Below are positions 21,958 to 32,485 of a stretch of 64,000 nucleotides of DNA, piece by piece (the stretch's first letter is position 1; each line of letters begins with the position of its first letter). The stretch covers positions 42,607,433 through 42,671,432 of the forward strand of contig CM055112.1 in NCBI GenBank assembly GCA_029204225.1, given 5' to 3'. Made by a program: the position numbers and the translations under genes. Under the pieces are notes generated by a model, which saw nothing but the letters and a program-made list of their open reading frames with translations, ran no database searches and was not told the DNA's origin. The stretch is from Diphasiastrum complanatum (lineage: Eukaryota; Streptophyta; Lycopodiopsida; Lycopodiales; Lycopodiaceae).

Positions 21958-24947
21958 ATGCATGCATGATATACACATGTATTCAAAATACATGTTTTTT
22001 TATTATGACATGTTGAGATTCAATATTGAATTACATGCATGTTACATGTTTAGATTCTATATCAAAATGCATGTTTTTTTTTATTAAATGCTTACATTAA
22101 ATTTTTATGTTTTTTGGTGTTCAGTCTTCCAAACATAAATATGGTTATAGCTATGGACAATATACATTTGGCTCTCTCAACAAGACAAGTGTTCTAAGTT
22201 GCAGTGTGAAGAAGAAGATGAACGTGTTAAGGGTGAAGTACCACAAGGAAATGATGTGCAAAAGAGACTTTCACCTCAATTAAAAGAGATAATTGTTTTA
22301 TGTAGTATATTCTACATACCAATAAATCACTTTTGCTCGTAGCACATTTTTGTTTTCTATGATCAAAATGTTATTATTTGATTTTATAATTCTCTTGCTT
22401 AAATGTTACTTGAAACGGAATAGCTAGATCTCGATAAGAGATTATCAAGATTGTTATATAGAATTCAATGCCTTATAGAGGCACATAATCTCCACCAAAG
22501 CTTCTTTCCTCAAGTAAAATGGATGTGGAGATGTTAGAGATTGCAAAAAAAAAAAAAAATCAATTAGAAGAAAAATAAAATACACCTTCAACATTTTGTA
22601 ATTAGACATCCATAGTGGTATTTTGATTGAGCCTCTAGAGGCAAAAGATGTTTATATATTTCAAAACCATTATGCATATCAAGTGTTATATAAATTTTTA
22701 TCCTTTTCAAAGTTTTATTCTTTTAATGGTTGTATCTATATGTTGGCATTTGATATGTTTTAAATTTATCTCTCTTGCACATGATAGTTATCATTATTCT
22801 TAGTGGATGATGATTGGATTACTTTATGCACAAAAACAATAAAAACATGACTACACCATCATCATTGAAAACATGTAACTTACATTTATACCATTAACCA
22901 AGATTCATTGATGATGGTAAGAAAGATCATTTTCCAACATTTTCAATGTTGATCTAATATATTTGAAATTCCAATCCTCTTCAACTTCAATAATTGCAGC
23001 AAGATCATTATTTCTTTTCACATTTATTTGAAGCTACTTTTGATGGTTGACTGTGAAATTTTGATGTAATGGCTCCCACTCAATGTTATCCATCTTCTAT
23101 ATATAGCAACAAAGTAAGAATTTGCTTTTGATATGATACCTAAATGTCAAAGATTATTTATGCACTTTGCATTAAATGAAAGGGCGATGATGGGCAAAAT
23201 GGCCCTTGAAATTGAGATTTGACTCAATATTTGCATTCCTAATATAATTTGAAGGCGTTCTCAATTAGCCTCTCTGGCTAAATACGCCCAAATTTTGTAT
23301 GTTATTTCTCAAAGTGTGTGTGACATTTTATTCTTCATTATTAAAGTGCACTTATGTCAAATATGAACACTCTATGATAAATTATGAGGATCTAGTTGTG
23401 GAAATGGCCTTGTTCCATAGAACACGTCTTGATTTGATCTCTTTTTAATCTACATTACTATATAGCTAAAGTTTCTAGGGGATGATGATTTTTTTGTTAA
23501 AAAAAGCATATGACAATTAAAGAATGTCACTTGACTTGACTTGACTTAGATATAGAAATTCATAAGGAAACTTTGGAAGCACATTACATAAACAAAGAAT
23601 ATTTGAAAGCATGTAACAATCAAGCAATAGTCAGAATGTGTGACCCATTAAAACAATTAGCCATTAAAAGAGAAACCTTGTCATCCTTTAATCTTGGAAA
23701 GTGACTTTTTTGGTAAACTTTTCATTGGGTTCAACATTTGTTCAAATGTGGATTGATCTTGTCATTAATTGAAAATGTTTTACTAATGAAAAGTCATTGA
23801 ATCCAATCTCAAGATGCAAACTTGGTCTCCCCCCCTTTTTGGACTTAACTTGAGTTGTCACCATGTGGCAAATGAGGTGGCATGGGACCTTGCCATGTAG
23901 GGGCAACTCGAGCCCATGTTTTGGACTTGGAGACATTGCCAGGTATGTTGAGTTGCCAAAGACAATTGAAGAAAAATGGACCAATGGTATGGCAAGCTGG
24001 CTGATTAGATTGCAGCCCTTCATTTAGCACTTGACATCCAAGTTTGAAAGGGAGGTGTCATCAACTCACTTGCCAAAGTTCCAAAAATGGGCGACAATTA
24101 AAAGGGCCATGGAAAGGGACTTGATGATAGTATGAAACCACCCTTAATAAGGTGATTGGCACTTCATCATGAGAAGCTTTCTAAAAATGACACCTTAGCT
24201 TTTACTAAATTATCACAATAGTTTATCACTATCGCAACAAAGCTAATAAAAAAGTGTACCCAAGGGTCTCAAATTACACAAACCCAAATAGCACACAAGT
24301 GTTTGAAAGATCATCTATACATGCTCATGAGAATAGAATGGCTTCCAAATTTGAGGCTTTAGGGCTTACATGCCACAAAATAGTAACAAAGAGAAAGAAT
24401 GCTATGTTGTTTGAGATATTAATCAAGCATATGAGGCAGCAGACTCAACTGTTAATTGATTGGACCAGCAAGCCCACTAATCAAATAAATAATCACTAAA
24501 ACAGGAATGAGCTCTAAATTAGAGCATAAGCAAAATAGTAAGATCAATTATTTGAGATTCTATAAGTAGATCTACTTGGGCTATGCTCTTGCAATGTGAC
24601 CCAAGAAGGATATGGTAGCTATTTGATGGAGTGTTAGCTATTCCATCACCTATTTTGGATGAAATGTAGCATTGTGGAGTGCTAGTGCTGTGATTTGGCA
24701 TCTGATCATTGTTGATCTAATGAATTGTTGTAGTGTGTTGTGGTGCATGTGCCGTCTGTCAAGCCATTCCTTGTTGCTTATTGGCACGGGGATAGCCTGG
24801 GGACAACTTTAGCCCTGACCCAATAAGCGACTGACATGTGGAGTCAGGGCAGGGGACAAAACACCCCTTGACACGCGTGCATCGGCAACGCACGGACGCC
24901 GGGACCACACATTGGCGCCACACGGGACCATGATGATGCTGGCGCCG

Positions 24948-25942
24948 TGTTGTAAAGTTACCTTTACAAGCTTTACTTCCGGCGCCCCCGGCGCCAGCAG
25001 CACCCCTGCTGCTCCCGGCGCCACTGTGACCAAAATCTAGCCGGCGCCAAGTTCCTATGGCTGAAAATCTTTGATCGGTTCTAGCGAAGTCCAAAGAATT
25101 CAGATCGATGTGCAATCACCTCACACGATCTAGGCATGATTAAAGGAAGCCTGGGGATCAATAAATTCTAGAGAGAGTAAATGACTTTCTAGAGACAGAA
25201 AATGTGCTTTACCAGCCTAGGTAGAGTACTTGGTATGAGGGGAGGTGGCGAATCCCACCAATACTATAGGGGAGTGCAGGTTGCGACTCAGGGCGAGCTC
25301 CAACCAAGTCTCAGCCTCCCTTACTGGAATGTTGTCCTGGCACTCGCCTTGGCATGCCAGCGCCCCGGAGACTAGGGTCGGTTACACACTTGAAATGTAA
25401 CCTTCTCAGATTTATCAATAAAGTGGGATTTTTCTCAAACTGATTCTGATTACCTTCTGGGTTTCAGTAATCGGTAAAAGCGCCACTTGTAAGGCCACTT
25501 CAAATTTTTTAATTTGGCACATAGCCGAGGATCGTATCCTGGGACGCCAGCGGTATGCCGTCGGGACCATTCGGTCCGTGGCGCCAGCGGTATGCTGTCG
25601 GGACCATTTGGTCCAGGAACTGGTTGTCTCCATATCTGTCGCGGCTTGTGGTTCTGAGTGTTCCTTGCATGAATGTGAATGGGTTAAGCTCTTGGGGAAC
25701 GGGCTCTAACCTGTCGGCTGAGTTAGATGTCTTGCTTGGGTGGAAGTTACCTGTTTATGGCTGTCCAGTCTGGCGTGGTGCCAGGTTGGCTTCCAGTGCA
25801 CGTGACAAAGCTTTCACTTGGTTAAGTCTGATGTCAATCAGACCACTTGCTTGGAATGGATGCTACTCATTTGTAACGAAGCTTCGAGTTGGTTAAGTTT
25901 GATGTATGTCAGGCGGCTTGCTTGGAGGGAAGTCACCCACAT
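24948..25942 (+). repeat. LTR-1 LTR, copy b (first 995 bp)
   Basis: From the TG start it carries a cluster of GGCGCC palindromes, a GA-rich tract, AATAAA near 25419, and two tandem units each containing the pair GGACC and GGTCC (about 25560-25620). Degenerate tandem units with GTTGGTTAAG and GGCTTGCTTGG follow. Confidence 0.85.
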
Positions 25943-27180
25943 AAGTTGGATCAAGCCATTATCATAGCAGATGCGAAGCAAAGTGTTGGAAAGGCTTTTT
26001 GTCTGAGAATGCTACTCTAAGTCCGATCAACTATTTTTATAAGTGGAGGGGAACTATCACACACACCTCTCTATTGGGTCAAATTTTGAATGAAAGTTGA
26101 TCAAAACAAGGGCAAATTCAAGGTGACCTAGCCATACTCACACGAGGAGACTGGTGAACTTTGGACCTAATAAGTTGACTAGTTTTTGTTGCGGAAGGGA
26201 AAGCTTGTTATAGGCTTTCTCTGGACCAGCAATGATGAGGAGAATAATGAGAATGCTGACTTGTGTTACGTGTAAGGCAGCTGATCAGTGAAGGAACTGT
26301 GAAAGTTGAGTCTTGCACAAGAGACTTGGTACTTTGAACGGACGTTAAGGGACATTTCGTGTTGAGATCAGACTAGTGCAAACTCTGGGTGCATGTGTCT
26401 AATTCAAAGAGAGCTACTTGAAGCCAAGCTAGATGTACTCTTCTTGTTTTGACTGTGAGGCAACTGACCAGTAATGGAATTGTGAAAGTCAAGTTTTGCA
26501 CGATGGACATGGTGCTTCAAACAAAAGCGAAGAGATAGTTTGTATGCGGATCAAACAAGTGCGACCCCTTGGCTCTCCACGAGGTCAATGGTTACATTTG
26601 GGCTGATTCAAAGATAGCTACTTCAAGCTAAGTGAGAGGTGCATTGTGGATACTCAGTCTTTGCCTACCTTAAAGAGCCATAAAGGAAAAGTATCAAGGT
26701 CAGGCTGGGAGAAGGAGAGAAATCAAGGTGCAGAAGCAACAAGGCACGAAGTGGACCATAAAGTGGTCAGTCAAACGATATATCCTTTGGCTTAGGGAGC
26801 CCTGATACCTGTGCGGAATTGATCAAATCTGGAGCTCAGGGAGCTCAACACAAAGTACATCAAGGACAAATCGGGAGCTCAAAGGAGTTCCAAAGTCAGA
26901 AGTCAAAAGCGACAAGGGCAAACATTTCACAGAAAGGCCTCTATCACCAATTAATAAGGTGCTTGGGTTTTATGAAAGCGATATAAATCTACGCTTTTCC
27001 TAGACAAAGTGATATTTTCAAGTTAGGTAAATTTTCAGTACAAAGAGCTGAGCCTCCGACTTGTGGTGTGCCAGCTTCAATGTTAATAAAAAGTGGCCAG
27101 TAAATTGAGTACTGTGCCAAGTAGCTCAAATGTATAGTTAATTTTAATTGGGAGACACCTTTACTTTAATCTGGGGTGGA

Positions 27181-27336
27181 TGTTGTAAAGTTACCTTTAC
27201 AAGCTTTACTTCCGCGCCACCGGTGCCATCAGCGCCGGCGCCGCTCCCGGCGCCACTGTGACCAGAATCCAACCGGCGCCAACTTCCTATGGCTGAAAAT
27301 CTTTGATCGGTTATAGCAAAGTCCAGAGAGCTCAAA
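27181..27336 (+). repeat. LTR-1 LTR start, copy c (3' LTR of copy b)
   Basis: It begins TGTTGTAAAG immediately after the purine-rich GGGGTGGA and is cut at 27336 by the exact terminus of the reversed LTR. Confidence 0.8.
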
Positions 27337-28308
27337 TGTAGCGTAGGCATCCCAAAGGGAGCCGGGAACCACGACTTAGCTTCCCAGCCTTCAACTCTTG
27401 CCATTCAAACCCACTTGACATACAAGCAGCCAACTCACCAACAACAATCAGACTTAACCAACTGGAAGTTCCGAAAACCAACATTGAGATCCAAACTAGC
27501 GCCATGCCAGATCGAGGGTACCGATGTGGGTGACTTCCCTCCAAGCAAGCCGCCGACATGCATCAAACTTAACCAACTCGAAGCTTCGTTACAAACGAGT
27601 AACATTCATTCCAAACAAGCGGTCTGACTTACATCAGACTTAGCCAACTGAAAGCTTCGTCACGAGCGCTGGAAGCCAACCTGGCGCCACGCCAGACTGG
27701 ACATCCATAAACAGGTAACTTCCACCCAAGCAAGCCATCCAACTCAGCCGACAGGTTAGAGCTTGACTCTTTCACATTCATGCAAGGAACACTCTAAACC
27801 ACAAGCCGCGACATATATGGAGACAACCAGTTCCTGGACCAAATGGTCCCGACAGCATACCGCTGGCGCCATGGACCGAATGGTCCCGACAACAAACCGC
27901 TGGCGTCCCAAGATACGACCCTCATCTATGTGTCAACTTAAAAATTTTGAAGCGGCCTTACAACTGGCGCTTTTACAGAATACTGAAACCCAGAAGGTAA
28001 TCAGAGTCAGTTTGAGGAAAATTCCACTTTATTGATAAATCTGAGAAGGTTACATTTCAAGTGTGTGACCGACCCTAGTCCCCGGGGAGCTGGCATGCCA
28101 AGGCGAGTGCCAGGACAACATTCCAGCAAGGGAGGCTAAGACTTGGTTGGAGCTCAGCCTGAGTCGCAACCCGCACTCCCCTAGAATATTGGTGGGATTC
28201 GGGACCCCCTCTCATAGCAAGCACTCTACCCATGCTTGTAAAGCACATTTCTCTCTCTCTCTAGGATTTTCTCTCTCTAGAAAGTCATTTTCTCTCTCTA
28301 GATTTTAC
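27337..28308 (-). repeat. LTR-1 LTR, reversed (copy d)
   Basis: Read on the minus strand, the last roughly 970 bp of the LTR end exactly in CGCTACA at 27337. It lacks the first 210 bp of the LTR and meets copy e head to head at a GA/CT-rich tract, forming a near-perfect palindrome with arms over 900 bp. Confidence 0.85.
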
Positions 28309-28310
28309 TG

Positions 28311-29229
28311 AACCAGCCTGGGTAGAGTGCTTGCTATGAGGGGGGTGCCGAATTCCACCAATACTATAGGAGAGTGCGGGTTGCGACTCAGGGCGAGCTC
28401 CAACCAAGTCTCAGCCTCCTTTGCTGGAATGTTGTCCTGGCACTCACCTTGGCATGCCAGCTCCCCGAAGACTAGGGTCGGTCACACACTTAAGATGTAA
28501 CCTTCTCAGATTTATCAATAAAGTGGGATTTTCCTCAAACTAACTCTGATTACCTTCTGGGTTTCAATGTTCGGTAAAAGCGCCGGTTGTAAGGCCGCTT
28601 CAAAATTTTTAATTTGGCACATAGCTAAGGGTCGTATCCTGGGATGCCAGCGGTATGCCGTCGGGACCATTCGGTCCGTGGCGACAGCAATATGCTGTCG
28701 GAAGCATTTGGTCCAAGAACTGGTTGTCACCATATCTGTCGCAACTTGTGGTTCTGAGTGTTCCTTGCATGAACGTGAATGGGTTAAGCTCTTGGGGAAC
28801 GGGCTCTAACCTGTCGGCTGAGTTGGATGGCTTGCTTGGGTGGAAGTTACTTGTTTATAGTTGTCCAGTCTGGCGTGGTGCCAGGTTGGCTTCCAGCGCT
28901 CGTGACGAAGCTTTTAGTTGGTTGAGTTTGATGTAAGTCAAACCGCTTGCTTGGTATGGATGTTACTCGTTTGTAATGAAGCTTTGAGTTGGTTAAGTTT
29001 GATGTATGTCGGGCGGCTTGCTTGGAGGGAAGTCACCCACATTGGGACCCTCGATTTGGCATGGGGCCAGGTTGGATCTTAATGTTGGTTTTCGGAACTT
29101 CAAGTTGGTTAAGTCTGATCATTGTTGGCGAGTGGCCTGCTTGTATGTCAAGTGGGTTTGGATGGCAAGAGTTGAGGGCTGGGAAGCTAAGTCGTGGTTC
29201 CCAGCTCCCTTTCGGATGCCTGCGCTACA
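28311..29229 (+). repeat. LTR-1 LTR, copy e (5' LTR of the long element)
   Basis: It starts within the GA-rich tract at ACCAGCCTGGG and runs to the LTR terminus CGCTACA at 29229, two bases before the primer site. It lacks the first 210 bp of the LTR, as does copy d. Confidence 0.85.
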
Positions 29230-29231
29230 TG

Positions 29232-29244
29232 TGGTGTCAGAGCC
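29232..29244 (+). other. LTR-1 primer binding site
   Basis: TGGTGTCAGAGCC, two bases after the LTR end, matches the initiator-Met tRNA primer site TGGTATCAGAGCC with one change. Confidence 0.85.
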
Positions 29245-29319
29245 GACTGGCCGGTTAGCTATGCGGATCTCACAAAAATGGCCACTGTTTGGGGTTCATC
29301 AAGACAACTATTGTGCAAG

Positions 29320-29706
29320 GTGCTGCCCACAGTGTAAGCACGGGTACGTCCACGGTCGGGGTGGTCAGCAGAATGGGGAACTTGATGAGTCAAGGTGCTG
29401 CCCTTGAGTTGTAAGCACGGTCAGTGCTCGCGGTTCGGGCCTGGCGTTGTCTGCACATAGGATAGATGAGGTAGTGTGCTGCCATTAGGTTGGTGTAAGC
29501 ACGGTCTGTGCCTTGTGGGGTGCGGGGTGACATATTCAAACTGTACGAGTTAACCATTCATACAAAGATGCTGCTCGAATTCGGGTGTAAAGCACGGGTG
29601 GTTAGCTGCCGGTGTGGGATAGCTGCCGATCGTTTAGCTATAAGGGCTATCAACCAAAAAGTGGTGAGGCGTGACTGAGGAAATGCACTGCTTAATGGTG
29701 AAAGCA
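29320..29706 (+). repeat. Leader with five recurring hairpins
   Basis: Five degenerate units have a GTGCTGCC half and a GTAAGCACGG half 10-20 bases apart. Their arms are complementary: GTGCT 29320-29324 with AGCAC 29337-29341; 29395-29399 with 29414-29418; 29476-29480 with 29498-29502. TGCT 29569-29572 pairs with AGCA 29591-29594, and TGCTT 29689-29693 with AAGCA 29702-29706. The arms are conserved while the loops vary, as expected for RNA structure in an untranslated leader. A packaging or dimerisation role is inference. Confidence 0.6.
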
Positions 29707-30992
29707 CGGATAGTTGGAGGGGTGTCCTATGTGGGCTGATTCTGTGATCGATTTGTATCGGCGTGGCCAGGCAAAGGTCCGTTGGTAGGACCATCTCAAA
29801 GGGGGTCCTTGTCTTTGTTACCTATTAGTAAACCTGCCTGAGTGAGTCTTAGTACTCGTGCTTTGCTTGGTTTGCATGATTGCTTGTGATACAAGGAGCT
29901 GATGGCTCAAGAAGGAACCTTTCTTTTGAAGGCTGATACCATCAAACAAAGAAGACTACATAATCTGTGGGGCGGATTTGCAGTTCAAGTACTCGCACGT
30001 GAACGGCAACAAAATGACTCAATGTTTGCAAAGGATGGATGGCTAGCATGTTTCTTGGGTTAGTTTCATTTGCGACAACGCCCACCAGACGCAAGTAGGA
30101 AGTCAAAAGTTGGAAAGGGCAATTTCAGGAGAGATCTTCTATGGAGCAGTTGGTCTTCGTTTGGGATGGCCAACTTTGGAACTGAAACTCACTGAGCATG
30201 GGTGATATCCACTATCAGTTGGGTTTTTTCTCGAAGGGGAAAGACTAGGATCCTCTTCAGAGATTGGCAACAAGTTGGATCGAGCCATAATCCTAGCAGA
30301 TGGGAAGCAAAGTGTTGGAAAGGCTTTTTGTCCGAAGAACTCTACTCTAAGTCCGATCAACTGATTTAATAAGTGGAGGGGGAACTATCACACACACCTC
30401 TCTCTTAGGGAAAATTTTGAATGAAAGTTGATCAAAATGGGGGGCAAATTCAAGGTGACCTAGTCATACTCACACGAGGAGACTAGCGAACTTTGGACCT
30501 AATAAGTTGACAAGTTTTTGTTGTGGAAAGGAAGCTTGTTATAGGCTTTATCTGGACCAGCAATGATGAGGAAACATATGAGTACGCTGGCTTGTGTTAC
30601 GTGTAAGGCAGCTGATCAATGAAGGAACTGTGAAAGTTGAGTCTTGCATGAGAGACTTGGTATTTCGAACGGACGCTAAGGGACAGTTTGCGTTGAGATC
30701 GGACTAGTGCAAACTCTGGGTGCATGTGTCTGATACTTGAAGCCAAGCTCGATGTACACTTCTTGTTTTGATTGTGAGACAACTAACCAGTGATGGAATT
30801 GTGAAAGTCAAGTTTTGCGCGATGGACATGGTGCTTCAAACAAACGCGAAGAGATAGTTTGTATGCGGATCAAACTGGTGCGACCCTTTGGCTTTCCACG
30901 AGGTCAATGGTTACATTTCGGCTGATTGAAAGAGCTACTTCAAGCTAAGTGAGAGGTGCATTGCGGAGTTCTCAATCTTTTCCTACCTTAAA
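29707..30992 (+). other. LTR-1 internal region, left part
   Basis: Non-coding. From about 30274 it matches 25943 onward in copy b. It ends at the Copia-1 insertion point CCTACCTTAAA. Confidence 0.7.
30988..30992. repeat. Copia-1 target site duplication, left
   Basis: TTAAA, identical to 37150-37154. Confidence 0.93.
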
Positions 30993-31674
30993 TGTTAAAA
31001 ATTCACAATTCTAGCTTGACTAGTTTTGGTCATATGACTTGTAAATAGTTAGATGGTCATGATGTGGCTTGTCACACGTGCCAAATAGCATAGGATTCCA
31101 TTCATAAGGATGTTCTCAAGTAGACCTAAGTGTTAGAACCTTTGTAATGAGTCCAAATTATGCTTAGATACAAGGGAGAAAAAATAGGAGCTATTTTTGG
31201 TAATTTTTGCATTGTTGAGGGATCTCCAAGATTCCAACCCTAACTTGGTAGGGATGAAAGATCCACCAAAATTAGCATTAGGGATAGGTTTAGGGCTACT
31301 CATACCTGTCCAAAACCGTGATGGATCATGTATATATAGGTGATGATATCTCACCAAAATCAATCAAGCAATTTCATGTTTTTTCTCTCATAATGGTGCA
31401 ATTGCTCTCTATGTTCATAATTGTTTGAGTACTTGTGATTACTAATGATTATAGGATTGAATGTAGGTCTGGTGTACAGTACTCAGACTGTGGGAGGCCG
31501 TACTTTCACACGTGTGAAGCCTTCTTCAAGGATTTGGGCCATTTAGTGAGGTTCAAGCATAGATTTTTCATGGATTTTGATGGTTCAACTTGTGCTAATC
31601 TTATGAAATCATAATCTATTGTTTCCCTCATCATTTCAAGTGTTTTAGGATCCTTATTTGCTGTAATTTTTACA
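30993..31674 (+). repeat. Copia-1 5' LTR
   Basis: It runs from TGTTAAAAATTC to GTAATTTTTACA. It contains a TATA box (TATATATA, about 31330-31338) and the palindrome TTCACACGTGTGAA (31505-31518). Confidence 0.95.
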
Positions 31675-31687
31675 TGGTATCAGAGCC
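31675..31687 (+). other. Copia-1 primer binding site
   Basis: TGGTATCAGAGCC directly abuts the 5' LTR, the initiator-Met tRNA type. Confidence 0.95.
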
Positions 31688-32485
31688 TAAAGGTTGAAAT
31701 GAGCTAAATCCTTGGTTTTCATTCAATTTGATCACAATTTTTGATCTAAATCTTGTGTAGATTGGATCTTAGCATCTAGTATTGATTCTAGAACTCAAAG
31801 TGAGTCAAATACATTGGAGATTGATGTTGTGTGACTTCATTTGCAGGTGTTTAGGTGTCTAAAACCAGAGGCAAAGTTGAATTCAATTCACATTACCAAG
31901 ATAGCAAGTTTTGCTTGCTCCAAGCATTGATTTCTAAGCAAGTTTTGGAGGTGATTTCATAGAGGAGGCTTTCTAGCATTCAAGGAGAGGGAAGATCAGA
32001 GTTTTGGGGACTCTTCAAGGCTGTTCTAAGGTGTAGTAGACACCTCCTAAAGTGATTTAGGTTCAGTCCAACCATTGCTTGACTTATGCACCAAATTAGA
32101 TCAATTTTTCATCAATTTTGATCATTTTTTGCTTGTGATTGGATAGTAGATTGTGTTGCATCCTCATTAAGTTCCATTTATATCTTTTACAAGTGATTTT
32201 GGAAGTATATTATGTTGCTGAAATTCACTCTTGATCAGATCATTTGGAAGCTTTAATGTTCTTTATAGAAAGAGGGGCAATTCTACTAGTATTGTCTACT
32301 TCAATCAAGCAAGTGCATTGTTTCTAGTATTCTATAATTTGATTTTGTTAGAGATCATTCTTAGATCTTTATAGGAAGTCTATTACTGATCTTTTCAGGT
32401 CCCTAAGAAGTGGGATAAGGTAGACCTTCAATCAAATCAATAGAAGTAACCTTCATTTGTGTCAAGTCCTTGATTAGGAGACTAG
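31688..32485 (+). other. Copia-1 untranslated leader
   Basis: About 800 bp between the primer site and the Gag start. No open frame or special structure was noticed. Confidence 0.7.

Larger units (their letters stand above)
20508..24947. other. AT-rich gene-poor region
   Basis: No convincing gene is seen. The frames present are short and low in complexity. GC content rises sharply from about 24780, with several GGCGCC palindromes before the LTR-1 border at 24948. Internal repeats are listed separately. Confidence 0.6.
24948..27336 (+). mobile_element. LTR-1 element, internally deleted copy (b)
   Basis: The LTR starts TGTTGTAAAG at 24948 and is followed to GTCACCCACAT at 25942. There it jumps directly into internal sequence that corresponds to 30274 onward of the larger copy. 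The last 190 bp of the LTR, the primer site and about 1 kb of leader are therefore missing. Internal DNA (25943-27180) has no coding frame and ends with the purine-rich GGGGTGGA next to a second LTR start (27181). That LTR runs only 156 bp before the reversed LTR at 27337. The element is non-autonomous by content. The CCTACCTTAAAGAGCC at about 26664-26679 is the unoccupied version of the nested Copia target. Confidence 0.8.

Noticed and set aside
24759-25115. GC-rich frames at the LTR-1 start
   Set aside because: They straddle the LTR border and are produced by GGCGCC-rich sequence. The same region in other copies (27181, 37694) is not open.
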